Source: Scortum barcoo (Eukaryota; Chordata; Actinopteri; Centrarchiformes; Terapontidae). From it: a stretch of DNA of 64,000 nucleotides. The notes under the pieces were generated by a model, which was not told the DNA's origin, did no database searches, and saw nothing but the letters and a program-made list of their open reading frames with translations. Below are positions 10,401-24,314 of this stretch, one piece after another. Location of the stretch: positions 3,371,259 through 3,435,258 of the forward strand of contig CM041551.1 in the NCBI GenBank assembly GCA_023238725.1, read 5' to 3'. A program made the translations under genes and the position numbers. Each line of letters opens with the position of its first letter. Within the stretch, counting starts at the first letter, position 1.

Positions 10401-13400
10401 TTTGACTGGATTTCTCACTTTGCCCTCTACACCTTCTGTCTGTCTCTGAATCTCAGTCATTCTTTCTCAAACTCATTCTCTCACCGCTTGTTTCTTATCT
10501 CTCTCTTCTTGGTCTGTCTGATTATGTCTCTCTTTCCCTTCTTCCATCTTGGCTCTAGTTGCTTAGCCTCACAATCTCAGGCTTTCCCTTCCTCCGATTT
10601 GGTTGACACTCAGTGTCATGAACTTTCTCAGAGCCAGCCTCTCTCCGCCCCTCTACCAGGGAAGAGGGAGCGATGCTCACCATCAGTCTAACAATGTGAC
10701 ACAATGGGTTTTAATAGAGGTTGTCTGTATCAAGAGGCTATGAAGACAGCCATCATGAGATAGATCAATTTCAGGATGTCACTGCTGTCAGTATTGAGTG
10801 CTGGAGAAAGTCAGAATCCTATTTCAAGAGATGGCTCGTTGACAGTTCTATTTCTCCTCTCAAACCAAAGTATCTTTTACTTCTACCTTTTTAAAATATT
10901 TTCATTGTCTAGTATTCAGCTGAACACGGAGGCAAACAGAGTAAGACTCCACTCTGCTTGCTGGAATGAACCTTGACAACCTTGAACTTGTTCAACACAT
11001 CACTGCATTCAAATATATGTACTCAAGTAAAAACAAGTATGTTGAAAAGGAAAAGGAGAAATTGCTTTCACAAGGCAAGACAATCAACTGTAATGTTTTA
11101 ATTGTTGTTATTTGGCCAGCAAAAATGTTTGGCAATCAGGCAGACGGAGGTGGGGAGGAAGCAGACATATCAACAGAACCTGAAATGTCACAGTAAAGAT
11201 GTGTTAAAGAGAACTGGCCAGTGGTCAGGACATCATCACCCATACACATCTACATGAGTGAGCAGTTATCCTTTGTCAGTCCAGGGAACCAAGTGCGCCA
11301 TGAACACCCCCTCTCATTTCCCATGTTAACCTGCCATCTGTTACAGAAGCCCTGAATGGCCAGTGCATCTCTTATTGGACCGCAGACTACAAACCAGCCA
11401 CTTAGTTATAATGATCAACAGGAGGAAATTTATATTTCCATTTGTGTGAGAGAAAGATTAGATCAAAATGACATTAATTTCCATGCTTGTTAATCTGGGA
11501 GGTCCCTGAAGCTACTGCATCAGAGCCTCTTCAAATAAGTTCGGATTGCTTCACATTTATCAGAATATGAATGAAAAAAAAACAACAAGAACAACATAAA
11601 AATAGTCCAAATCCATACATTAACCTTCTTATTTTATAAAACTTCTCCTTTCTACTTTCTCCAAAAAGTATTTCCACTTCTGACTTACATCACAGGTCAT
11701 ACACTCTGTACCTCTTTATTGTGGCTATAATGACTGTGACAAATTATCTGTGTTCCAAGGTCAGGAGGCAGCTGTGTCAACAATGCAGTGTTCCTTATCT
11801 CAGCTGTATTAAAATCATCCCTCTTTTGTCTATCACTCAAGTTAGTGTTTGTCTGCTTCTTATATATGACAAGCCAAGTTTTCATTTCTGCAATAGCTGT
11901 GCTGTGTGAGACAAAATACACACAATACTTTACACTGACACTGGGTGTTGGTTTTGCACATACAGTAAGTCTCTAATGCAGAATAGGGGCAACTTGATAC
12001 AATTCTAAAATACAGGGTGTTGGGAATGACGTAAAGATTACTGGCTTTAATCAAAGGTTTTACTATCACCACTCTCAAGGGGATCAATGGCTGAAAGTCT
12101 TTTGGAAGTCTGTGCCATAAAGTGTGCCTTTATGTCCCTGAATTCAATTATAGACCACCTGATTAAGGTGAACTGTTGCACAGGCAAAGCATTAAAACAC
12201 GACTGCCATACAAAGCCAAAGTCCTGAGGAAGGGTTTGTGAAATCTCCACCCCAGGTGCAGACACAAGCATCCGTTTTCCTAGCTGGTGTGACTGTGATA
12301 CAGATACAGATACAACACCCTCAGGCATTATGAAAAGCCTGTCTTGAGTGTTTTGTGGGTCTTTAGGACTAGCAGGTGTCTATCAGACGATGTGAGTGTC
12401 CTAACAGCATTGTGCTGTGATAATGCACTGAGCGCTGAGAAGCAGCTGTCCTGTGCAACTGGGGGGACTCTTGATTGCTTAGCAGCGGTAGCTAAGCAAA
12501 GCACTTAGAGACCTGCAGTCTCTCTGGAGAGGTTAGCACTCTACGCTGATGACTGCCATGGATGATCCAACCTCCAGCAAAGAGCACAGAACGCACACAC
12601 ACGCACAAACACGACTAATGCTGTCAGCTGTCACCCACACAACAACAGGTTGCATTAGGTTTTTGAACCGAAGGGAGAGGCGTCCATTTTCAAAACATAG
12701 AGACAGAGCTTTTTGTTTGTTTCAGCAAAAATGAACAAGATAATGACATGAACTTCACTCCGGTACGCGGTGTAACGGGAAAGAGGACAGGGAAAGGAGA
12801 GAGAGAGAAAGTAAATGAAGGTTAAGGTGACAAATACAGCAAGAAACAGGATTCAGACCAACAGCATCACCACTACATGCTCTGCACCTTAAAGCTTGTA
12901 TAAAAATAACTTTTAGTCATATTTGCTAAATACTGTCTCTATGTCCTGACAGTAGTACATGACACAGATAATCTGTGATAAAAATCAGACTCCTCTGGCT
13001 CCACCTGCTGCCTCTAAGGTCATTGGACAAGAATCCACCTGCACCTGAATCAAAACAACCAATCAGAGCAGAGTATCTGACGTAACTTCAATCACTGCTC
13101 CTTCACACGGTGCGGGCAGCTCCCCATGCATGTGGTTACCAGTGCCATCTCTACAGTGAGCAGGCGCAATAGCAGACAGACAACCTCTGAATAACCAAAC
13201 AATGATAAAACATCCCATCCCTGCTTTGTCAGTGTGGGTATATGTGTATCTGTGTTAGTGTGTGTTGGGGGTAGACTGATTATATTTCTATACATGTATG
13301 TACCTGTATGTGAGTGTGTTTGTTTGTTTGTATATCACACCTAAGTCAAGTGAATTTTTATCTATAAATCCCAGTATCTAGCACAGTATAATATAGTAGT

Positions 13401-16389
13401 GGAGCAGGAAAAGAATTAGCAGCCGACAGGGAGAGAATAAGAAAAAGAAAAGGGGCTTGCCACAGATGCAGCTAAATGCTGCAAAATAAGCGTTCGCTAC
13501 TATGGGAGCACGTCAGTCACGGACACGAGTGAATAAACATTTGAATGATACCTCTGCTTGGTTTACCCTGCTGCTTCTTTGCTTTCTATCTCCAGGGCTG
13601 CAGACCAATTGGGAGCTTAATCAGTGACATGGGACACATGGGGGGCTGGTGTGCCCCACGTATGAGCCAGAACAGCAGCCAGTCCTCTGGGGCCCATCCC
13701 CCCACACCACACACTTTTGTGTGGCTTTTGTCCCCGGACAACACCCATGCAGAACATTTACACTCATCCACACGCTGCACTACAGGTTGCCAATCCCATT
13801 TATTATTTTTGGGTTAGTTTAGATTATTTTTGTGGTAAATAAGTTATTATTTTATTTAGTATACCCATGTATCAAAAGTGTGACATACTTTATGTTCAGT
13901 TTCACTGAACTTGTGTTCACACACAAGAAAAGTACAGACACAGGTGAATGAATCTAACAAAGTGAGTGATCTAACAAAGAAAGTGTGAGAAAACCTACAA
14001 AATTTGTGGTTTGCTTGGACAGCGTGGTCTTAGATGTAGTCAAATTCCCGGCATGAATTATTGTTTCATTTCGCCCCTGGACACCCAAATAATGAATCAT
14101 GACACGTTGAAGTGTGATAGCACTGCATTCTGTGTCCGCCTCATTAGTCACCCAGTGTGCTGTACCAGACTGCTCTGCATGCTCTCACACACATACAAAC
14201 ACTCAAACACGCAGTAACAGGCCAAAGAATCCATCAGCACCATCCAAATCAATGTGGGCATCTGTAATAACATATGCCTAAGGTAATATGAAGTAATGCT
14301 GTGTGTGTGTCTTAGAGTGAAAGAATAGTTAATATCCGTGCTGAATGCACTACTGTGATCCTGTTCAGTTTAGGCCAAGGAACCACATTTAATTCAATTT
14401 AAACAGTCAATTTGATCTTGCCCTGGGAAGTGGCTGATTTCAATACGCTGATAATCTTGTTCTGATGAAAGTCAGCAGTTAAAAAACTCTCAGTTTTAGA
14501 GTTCCAGCTTAAGTTCAGCAGTGATCTTGTTTCCATTCTGGGCCTTTGGATACACACTGTAGTAAATTGGTTTGGAGGTACCATAATGTACAACTCCCTT
14601 TTTCAAGATGACGTGATTTAGTGTTAAATGTCAACTTCTAATATATGCTAAGTGAACCGTAGTCTGTTTCTCTCAGGGCTTGGTGCATCTTGCTTAAATG
14701 TGCCTGGAAAAAAGCATCCAGCTATGTGCCTCACACATCTTTTGTGTTCTTTGCACATGTAGCCCCTATTTGTTTAGATGATGTGGAAACAGGCTGAGTC
14801 CTGAGTTCAGTCATCATTTCTTTCTCACTCGGTTCTTACTTGGTGCATTTCAGTCTAACATGGTGCTTACATTCGATGCAGATGTACAGATGTGCTCCAG
14901 TGTTTCACATATGCACATATCTTTCTTATTAACAGCCACATAAACGTTGTACTTGAATGAATTACGCCTGGCTTGAAAAAAAGTCTCTAACTTGTCTGAA
15001 TGGTGATCTTGCACTGTGTTCAAAGTTTATTCTGTTAATGTATGTATGTGCATGTGTGTCAGCCATAAATGAATTAAAAAGGACTGGATGGTGCTCCATT
15101 ACTTCTTTTAAGAGCTGCTCACATCACAATACTTCACACTTCTGCGTTTTAGGCCTCTTGCACGCACATCCATGCATGCACATCCAGGACTTCTGCTAGC
15201 TAAGCCAGCTGACTTCCTGTTGGCACCTCAGACACAAGAATGGGATAAAATAATTCAATAAGACTGTTCTAGTCTTTCCAAATGTTATTGCACCAAATGG
15301 ATCAAATTCTGACAATAAAAAGTCACAGTTTGTGATACTCAGAAAAATGTATCCACTGTCTCACAGTTGCTCCTTTTCCAATGATAGTGTAAGGGCAAAG
15401 TACTCTTTGGGGCAGTCTCACATGATGAACATCAAAGGTGCAATGCCCATTTTGGCCACTACACAGAAAACGCTTCATACACAGTGTGTACTTTCTTAGA
15501 AAGCACAATACCAGAGCGATTTGCAGCAACATTTAAGATGTCAACATTTTTAAAGCCTACTGAGCTACTGCACTCTCTTGTGAGAGGCGTGCATTCATTT
15601 TTTATACTTCAAGTTGTGTCTGTGTATCTGTGTGTGTGTCCGTGTGTCCGTGTTAGCCAGGGGCCCTCCATGCTGGTTGGTTGTCTATCGATAGTGACAC
15701 GGGCTCCAGTGTCAGCTTTCCCTTCTTGGCAGATCAATATGCCACCAAGATTTATGTTTTCTAATTATACGAGCAACACATACACATGTTGCTCGACACG
15801 AACCCAACATTTGTAAATACATATGAGAACACACACACACAGAGGCAAAGACAGACCAAGGTCTAAGAGAGAAAACACAAGACCTGAATCCAAGTGGACC
15901 AAAAGAAAATGAGCCCTCAAAAGATCTGACACCAGAAAAAAGTGATTAATGCAGCTCTGAGGCCATGCTTCAAGTTTGTCTCAAGCAAGAATATTAGATC
16001 TGTGATCTTATTCAACTGTGAAGCAGAAAATCAATGATTAAAAACCAGCTGCCCGTAACAACAGACCTTTAAGAGCATATATTTGTCTTTTAAATATTGT
16101 TTCAGTTTTATATAAAAAATACCATTCTTTTAGATTAGCAATAATGTTAATTATTATTAATGATGATGTTTATTAGTGTCCATTAAAGCAGACGTAATAT
16201 GGGTCTAAAACGTCCTTTATAATCAGTCACCAAACACACTTACTTTTCATCATTTTTACAAAGAAAATCATTTATTATGGAGTTACATAAAGGGTCTAAC
16301 CTTAATAAAAAAGCGTTTAAGTAAGCTACATCAGCTCTGTATTGAGTGTCACATGCTGAAAGGCGCCGTCACCCAGTGATAACAAAGAT

Positions 16390-16462
16390 CACCTCTCCAT
16401 TCATCCAGGCTCTTAGTGAATGAAATTGACAGGGTATCATTCCCTAAGAGCCTGGAGAGGTG
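16390..16462. repeat. Inverted repeat with 19-nt arms
   Basis: The right arm at 16444-16462 is the exact reverse complement of 16390-16398 joined to 16407-16416; the left arm differs only by eight extra bases (16399-16406). The loop is 27 nt. This could fold as a hairpin in DNA or in the transcript with one 8-nt bulge. No transposon family was recognised and it is too isolated to call a microRNA. Confidence 0.75.
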
Positions 16463-16718
16463 AGGTCCCTATCCAGAGTCGAAATATAGCTGCATTTTGG
16501 GTAGCGTTAGGGACATCAGGAGGGACTGGAGAAAAACCTTAGCACCAACAACAGCAAAGATACTGCACATGTGAAAAGCAATCAAGACCATCACAGGCCA
16601 CAAAAGCAGGCGCTTGTCTGAGGCCACATTACCAGATGAGCATTTTATGCTTGCTTTGATCTCCTTAATAAAGTTAGTTGTAAAGTTCATGCCATGTCCA
16701 GATGTCCAGTCACCCTAA

Positions 16719-17236
16719 AATACCAAAGAAGAATTAATGAATATGATTAAAGCTGCTGGGCCTGATAACATCACTGGACATGTACTAAGAACATGTACAA
16801 ATAAGCCTGTTGACGTCATTACTGACATTTTTAACATCTCACAGGAGACTATTCTCTTCCTCAAGACAGCCATGATCGAGCCTGTATCTGAAAGGTCTGC
16901 AGTATTAATCACCCCCCATTCTCTCCATTCTGATGAAGTGCTTTGAGAAAGTGGATCTTCAGCACATCAAAGACACCAAGCCTGGACCCTCAGCAGCTTG
17001 CATTCAGAGCAAACACATCTATAGAGCATGTCATCTCCACTGCCCTCCTCTCAGTGTTAACACATCTTAAAATAACAACACAATCTCCCCATGAAACTAA
17101 CAAACTTAGCACTCTGGTCTTGAGTACACCACTCTGCAACTTGATAATGGGCCTCTTCACAAACAGACCACACACAGTTTGGACTGGCAGTGACACCTCC
17201 AAATTAAACTGGAGCACAAACCGAATTCCTCTGTGA
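16719..17236 (+). pseudogene. L2-like LINE reverse transcriptase fragment
   Basis: Plus-strand frames read KAAGPDNITGHVLRTC, then LKTAMIEPV, then PQQLAFRANTSIEHVISTAL, and finally LSTPLCNLIMGLFTNRPHTV. These are ordered blocks of L2/CR1-clade reverse transcriptase (family patterns KAAGPDNI.G.VL..C, LK...IIPVPK, LQFAYR.NRSTDDAIS, and PLCNWI..FLTNRPQ.VW.G). The reading frame changes between blocks (near 16880-16943 the frame shifts). The section between the third and fourth block, which normally carries the F.D..SAF catalytic motif, has been deleted, and the YADD region is absent. This is therefore a dead internal fragment without a 3' tail. Confidence 0.85.
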
Positions 17237-20200
17237 GTGAAATATGAATTTTTGTTATTAATGAGCTCTGAATTGGCACTTAGACAGCAAACCATTGAAA
17301 GTAATTTCTTTCCATTTCCTAAACAGTAAACACAGTTTGTGAAGCGATGGCCGTTCGCATGGTGGTTGCTGGTGTAGGGTTGAGGGAAACCCATAGAGAG
17401 AAAGTAGAGGAGAGGAAGAGGAGAGGGGCTTTAAGGCTCAGATAATAACACATACTGTCTGTCTGTCCAAGGTTGGTCATGAGTTTTCCAGGCTGTTGCT
17501 GTGCATGCAGTCATCTGACAGAGAAGTATCAGTAACTGTTGTGGAAAAGTCTTTGTGGAAAGTGTGTATATGTATGTGGAAACCTTGACTGTAATATGAA
17601 TAGGGGTATCCTGTCCACTTGCCTCACTGTAATCTCATTCTCTCTCACTAACACACACACACACACACACACAAACAACTTTAAATGTGCCGCATTTGAA
17701 AGGTGCTGTTCTGAAATGAATCTTTGTTTTTCTCAAATTCAACATAAAGCACTGCCTTTGTAATGGGACTTTCTAATGTTTCCCCAGACAATGAAACCAC
17801 AGCCATTATGTTTAGAGGTTTTCCAACAGGGAGAAATAATTCTTTATATCCTAAGCTTACAGTTGTTTTTTTGGTTGTTCATGAATATACTAATTCATGG
17901 TAATGTTACAAAATGTTATGGGGAGTGAACCACCAAGAGAATTCTCTACTCGTAGATATATTTATTTTATTACTTTATAGCAGTCTGCTGTGATACTGTT
18001 CAATCAGTTTATCTTTATACTTTATATAAAAATGTATTGACCTTTCTAGTTGCTCTGAAGGTTGATGGGAGTGAAGAAGTTTTTTTTTCCTTTAAAAACT
18101 TGCTGGAATCAGTTTTTCTCTCTCCCACCTTTTTTAAAAATGTATTTGTATGTTTCATTCAATTTGAAATACCTGTTTACATTGTCTTTTATTGATGTCC
18201 TTTAAGTGCATTATTATTCGTTGCGACTGTAGTGTATCCATTTGAAATGAAGTACCAATTTAAGTTATTGACTAGGTTATGCATGCCATAAAGTGCATGA
18301 GCAGTACAGATAAACTGCAAGATTTATAAAACAAACATGAACAATTTGGGATATTCCTCATCAGATCACTCACTGACTCTCCCTGTCATTGTCACACACC
18401 CACACACAGACCAGAAAAATGTCCAATTTGACACTGACAGCCATCTAGACATTATAAATGACAGAGGTGATAGATGGATGTTGCGATACTGTGTTAATAG
18501 GTGCAGTGAGTCTGCCTCCTTCCCTTACGGTCTTATTAACCTACACAGCACTCATCCATCTTGCTTGCTCGTCCATATCTGTGCCACAGTGGAAGCCTGT
18601 TCTTTACTTTTGACATAAGAAACACACGCTAAAGCTGACAATTGTGTTGATTTCTTATGAGCTCTTGTTCATGTTTGCAATAAACATGCAGTATTTTTAC
18701 CGTAGGTCCAAACCAGTAATAACACTGGTCAAATCAGCTCAATCTTATTTTACATGTAGTGGTTAAAGATATTTTATAGTACATGTCTCAGTACTCAGAT
18801 ACTGTAGACATTTGCTGCCTGCTGACCTGAATGCAGAAACTTTCCTGTGTCTCCTGATATCAGATAAAAAAAAGGAACAGTACAATAACCTAATATAACA
18901 TTTAACAACACACCAGTCTGCTTCATTTGCGAAGGCATTGTTTGCTCATGTATAACCTTCCCATGCTATATCATAAGTTTTGTTTATTATCCTCATGGAA
19001 ATTCCTTTTCTGTCTGTTACAATTGTCAGACAAAGAACATGTGACATGGATTTGTTTAAAAAAAACATGCTGGAAGGTATCAAGGATCTCTGGGCAAGGG
19101 TCAGTCCAGCATGCCAGGACCCTAATACTTATTCTTTATTGGCTTGTAGCTCATTATGGTGGAGTAGCATATTGACTGAAATAATCAATATTTGTTTCAC
19201 TACTAGGTGGTATGTGGCATCAAACACTATGTGTTTGTATGTTCAGTGGCACTTCTGTCACCTGCTGGCTCGAGCTGAATTATAGAACAAACGCATCAGG
19301 GATGAGTGATAAAATCCATCTCCAGTGAAAATTGGTTTTAGCCATTTTTAGATAAATACATTATTGTGTATGATGACTTGTTGGTGGGATACAATAGTCT
19401 GTCTCTGCACACACTGCTTTAGGCTTGGCTTTAGCAACTTTGTGCTTTCAAGTGTGTATTATGAGAATCTGGAGTGTATGACCTTTTGTGCAATGTTTAC
19501 ATTTGTATCCATAGGCATGTGTTTTTGCACTCAACATGTGTGTTTCTGTGCATATGAAGCTTTATAGAAAGCATTAAGTGTTTAAAGCAGATGTTGGTGC
19601 TTTACCTCCAAACTGTGGCAGAGATGTTTCACTAACGATTCTTGGAAAGGAGGAAATGGCTTCTCTGAGGATCTGATCCTTCCTGTGTGTGTATGTGGCT
19701 AAACAAATGCATATCCTGCAATTTTAACTGCATTCCTACATCATTGTTTATTTGAGACCGATGAGTGTATGTGTGTGTGGCTGACAAACCACTGGATGAT
19801 GTTAAGCAGACGTCTGAGCTCCGTCTCTTTTTCTGTGTATTTCCGTGTCTTTATCATCATCACATTTACAGACAAACACAAGAAAGTGAAGGGGATGTAC
19901 ATACTCGTCTGCAAAAGATCAAAGCGGCGCTAGCTTTACTTGTGTTTTTATTCAGGAAATTGAAGGCAATATTTTTAGTCCCTATTAGGCTGAGTGACCT
20001 TTTATTAAAATGGCTGCATTCTGAATTTGTCAGCTTTGCATGTTTTCAGGCAGTAAAAGAAACATTGGTGTAGATCATTTTCGACTACATTGGGAATAAA
20101 ATTCAGCATTTATTCTACAAATCCCACTCAAACAGCCTGCAAGCACAGCTAACATTTCCCACTGAATCACACCTGAGCTACTGAAGTATCTAAATTCTAG

Positions 20201-21956
20201 AATATTTTTAAAATATTCTAATAAGTGTGCTTTAAAATATGTTTATATGAATTGTGTTTGTCGTGTTTGTTTGATAGACAGTCGTTATCTTTTATTCTTT
20301 TCTTGCAGCTGTAGGAGCCTCTGGTGTAAGTGCCAAACACCACAGTTTGTAAGTGATGCACAGAGAAACACAGCAGTGCGTGGGTTTGACTAACCTACCT
20401 GTCCCCATGGCTCTTACCGAGTGTAAAATCGAAGGCACTCATCAAAGTAGCATTCATCAGCATCACTCTCATTCGTCGCTCACCATTATTCTCCCTAGTG
20501 AATGCTAATGCATTAAAAATTTACCATCTCTCCGTTGTTTCACTTCTGGAGAGCACTAATGTTGTTTGTTACTCCATACAGTACATTTGTACTGTGGGCC
20601 TGGCTTATTTGCTGGTGTATTAGTTTCATTTAAATTAAAGTGACCACAGACCCATATTCCCAAGTGGCACAACCAAAGGAAATAAAATGAAACATCAGCT
20701 CAGCACCGTTACTCTTTCCCTCTTTCTTCTTGTCAGAATGGCGCCTCACCATCCTTCCCCTCATCACTCACTCACACGGTCACTCTCTCATTTTCTCACT
20801 AGCTCTCTGGTGGATTTGCACATTTGTGCATTCTCACATTTGGAGGGCGATCCACAGGGCAGTATTTGGGTCACCTATTCATCAGTTACACAGTGCTGGT
20901 CAGAGAAGGGGAAACACATTTCTTGGCAACAAAAAGTTTTTCTAGAAAAGGATGCAGTGACACTTCTGACAAGGTGTCCCATTTTCCTTCTATTTTCTGT
21001 TTTCCTGTGTCTTTTTATCTCCTTGTCTCTCTGTACTTTCTTCTTTTCCTGTTTTCTTCTTTTCCTTCTTTCCCAATTATCCATTTCTTCCTTCCCTCTA
21101 CCGTCTTCCATCTGTCGTGACATGCTTACTTGGGGACTTACTGAGGTGGGGTAAGAAAGTGTGACATCAACCCAGCTGTTTGCCTTCAGAAAAATTAACA
21201 TGTAAACATAGCTGCATTTTAAACAAGAACTAGTCTCCTGTTATAGATAAGCTGTGGATGCTTGCTGTAACATTTTCAGAAGCAGAGAGCTCATCACAGC
21301 ACTGTATGGGCAGAGACAAACCAGTATGTTGATGTCTTCCACACCGAGTAGAGGATCAGTCTGCCCACTCATCAGGACACCTCCTGCTGCTCCCCCTGAT
21401 AGGGCTCTTTTTGATGTGGCTGCCGAAAGAGGTTTTACTCCAGCAAAGACTTTCTAAAAGTTTTTGCACCTGCAGGTGTTTAAAGAATACCTGCAGTATT
21501 TACACTTTTTACCCTGGCAGCTCCTGAAAGCCAAGTGCCAAGCCAAGTGTCACTTCCATTAGATATGTGCTGCAGCACAGAAAGTACTTGGCTGCTGTTG
21601 TTTGAAAAGATAATTAGAGGGTTTTGGTGTGCATACTGCTGTTTTGGAGCTGTTTAAAAAAGAAAAAAATGTATTCATTGAGATTCGTCTTTAATTAAAT
21701 AGTGATTGATGAAGAGGAAAAAAAGAAAAGCCATTCTGTTACATACAACTCTCTTGGTGCTGGATAACAACACTAATGTATTTTATTCACACTGCAATTT
21801 CTTCCACAAAATCAAGCCTGGTTTTCTGAATTTCTATAGTGTAGCTGCATTAAGAAAAACTTTCCACTTTCACTTTTTGAAAAACTGCTGGACAGAGTTT
21901 CACTTCAAGCTATGACTTCAAACTTCCCAGTTTTTGTCTATAAACTTTCTAACTCA
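17237..21956. other. Intron 2 sequence, no gene seen
   Basis: AT-rich DNA with a CA run at 17650-17673 and a pyrimidine-rich stretch at about 20985-21115, which produces a 155-codon Ser/Leu/Phe-rich frame that is not credible as protein. No conserved domain, RNA gene or transposon terminus was recognised. Confidence 0.5.
17650..17673. repeat. (CA)n microsatellite
   Basis: An uninterrupted AC/CA run of about 12 units. Confidence 0.9.
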
Positions 21957-22017
21957 GTCTGTCATTGTTGATGAGTCTGTCCACTCTCAGGGTCTGTCAT
22001 TGTTGATGAGTCTGTCC
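21957..22017. repeat. Short tandem duplication, 35-bp period
   Basis: Bases 21957-21982 recur exactly at 21992-22017 (26 of 26 identical), giving a 35-bp period with a nine-base spacer. About 50 bases later comes CTGTGACGAATAAAG, which resembles the 3' tail of L2-type LINEs, so the block may be a small degraded LINE tail. That part is uncertain. Confidence 0.8.
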
Positions 22018-23888
22018 AGAGGGGCCTTTGAACATCCATGGTTAGCTACACCTATCTATCTGTGACGAATAAAGTAATATTTCATGTGACCACAGTGCAC
22101 TGGCTTTGTTTCCTCTGAAGTTCTGAGGAGATGTACACAGTTTTAGATGTACCAGTGTCTGTATCATCTTTATCAGCAAATACTAGAGCTATAATGATCT
22201 TCTATTTCAGATACATTAACAGATATATCATTTTTGAAAGTCTTTTAGGTTTTTTACATTTGGTAGTCACTGGCCTTGGAATGGCAAACTTCCATTTAAA
22301 AGAAAAGTGGAGTTAGATGGTAGAGATATTAAAATGTCAGTGATTAAACGTTATTTTTTTAATTGAAATGCTCTCATCAAAAGCAGAGACTTTGAATATT
22401 TAGTACATTAATATAATTGTAACTGTATTTACAGGTGCATGCACAATGTATGCTTGAACTATTCTCTGATCACCGTATCAGCTCTTATGGCCTGTTCTTT
22501 TCTCCCACCATATCTGCAAACTTTCAAAATACGAAAAGCTGTTGGCATTACAAGAGTGTTGAATGTGTGCATTTTTGGCAACATACTATCTGAAAGTGAA
22601 TGAGTCACCTTTACTTAAAGAATGTACAGTAGAAAATAAGATAGTAAGTAAGTAAGTGTTGCTGCAGTAAAACATGAAACATGAAATTACTACCAGTGAA
22701 CGACAAAAAAAAAATCATTCAGCACAGCCCTGTTCTAATCTGTATGATTTTCAGCATTTGGCCACCTTTTCTCACCCACATCACATCTCACTATGCACCT
22801 TGGATAGAAACTCTTGGCATGCCTTATGCCCCCCTGGGCAGTCTTCAGCTGAGATGTCTCTGCAGCCTACGGCCATTGCAAGACATTTATTCACTTGGCC
22901 GATAATCATACACTTCACACCTCAAGGCCAAAAAAAAAAAAAATCCTCAAAGCGGTTAAGGCAAGGCAAGTTGGGAGTTGAGGGGGATTCTTGGATTCTT
23001 GGATAGACTGCAAAGTAGTTTGTCTCACGCAATCATAAATGTCCTCATGATTCCTCCCAGCTGTTAGTCGAGGTTAGAGTCATGGTAATCAGGCTCTGGC
23101 TTTCCATGTTGTTACATACCAGGTTGTCCTCTACATTTCTGGTCTCAATATCTTTGTTTTATTCCACTGGCAGCAATGACCGATACTACAATGACATGCT
23201 ATTGGTCTACACAATTCCTCTACGTCCAGAGGGAAGAAGATGTTACATCCCTTAATAGAACAAGAATACAACATGTGCATGTATTAGCATTTGGACTGGT
23301 GGCCTACAGTTGATGGGGAACACAGAAACAGTAATGATAGAAGAAGAGCTAAAGCATTATTACCTGTTGGTCTGTTGAAAATACTGGATAATAAAAGCCA
23401 CAGCTCACTGTCTGAGATTGTGCTGGACTCTTTCTCCAGCCTCTTTCAGTGACAGACCATGGTTTATCACATGGTCCGTGATGGTGGCTCTTATTTAATC
23501 AGCAATAACAGCTCTTACTCTCCTTTGAACACCACTAGGCTTTCTTCCTCCTCTTCCCCATCTCTCCTCCTCCTTTGTCCTCGTCCAGACATTGTTTTCT
23601 AGAGGCTAGAGGCTTTATGCAGTATTTAAGGTTTTGAAAAATATTTGTTTATTTCTTGCATGCTCTGTGCAAGCATTTATAAATAAGGCAAGACAGGTGT
23701 TGTGTGTATGAGCTTGTATGTAAAGATAATTTAAGATAATTTTAGAAATGTGTTAATTGAAGGCATATTCTGTGAAAACAACATGACCTGTGTTAATGGC
23801 ATGGTCCTCAACAGAAGGATGTTGTGCTAATTGTGTTTATAGCTTTGAAAATGTGATCACAGATTGGACAAATGGATGTTAGCTACTT

Positions 23889-23909
23889 AAAAAAAAAAAA
23901 AAAAAAAAA
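23889..23909. repeat. Poly(A) run of 21
   Basis: A pure adenine run preceded by ordinary intron sequence. No retrocopy or SINE body was recognised upstream. Confidence 0.9.
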
Positions 23910-24280
23910 TCTGTAATTCCGGTATCATTTGACTTAACCCATCAGAAGTGAATTCCTTAAGTTGTAGGCTGGCTGCTGTTGCTCTGAACCCCATTGAGAG
24001 CCACAGTTTCATGTTTGCAGAGCTGATTGATGGTGTTGCCATATTATTGTGAAAGTCTGTTAGGGGGATGTTTAATAACCCAGCACAACTAATGGTGTTG
24101 AACACGTACAGCATTATTATGCTTCAGCGACCTCAATTTTCTACGTGTTTTTGAGCAGTTGTGTGCGTGTGTTTGTACCTGTGTGTGGGTGCAAAGGTTT
24201 GAAAAATTATATGTGTGTACTCTGTGTGTGTGATTACAGTATGTTGTTAGTTATGTTCCTCTCCATGTCAGTACCTTTAT

Positions 24281-24314
24281 ATGTGTGTGTGTGTATGTGT
24301 GTGTGTGTGTATAT
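24281..24314. repeat. (TG)n microsatellite, interrupted
   Basis: TG repeats with TATG interruptions, within a longer TG-rich stretch from about 24150. Confidence 0.85.

Larger units (their letters stand above)
6251..16389. other. Intron 2 sequence, no gene seen
   Basis: About 10 kb of non-coding DNA. It holds a purine-rich tract at roughly 7020-7300, a (CA)13 run at 7401-7426, a CA-rich patch around 9930-9970 and a pyrimidine-rich stretch at 10420-10560. Open frames here are short and lack coding features; none resembles a known protein. No RNA gene, CpG island or transposon end was recognised. Confidence 0.5.

Noticed and set aside
20308..20330. Acceptor-like CTTGCAG followed closely by GTGTAAGT
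   Set aside because: The possible exon would be under 20 bases and shows no coding link to the channel; such pairs are expected by chance in tens of kilobases.
20687..21154. 155-codon open frame
   Set aside because: Composition-driven (C/T-rich strand) with no recognisable domain; overlapping frames of similar length in the same tract show the bias.
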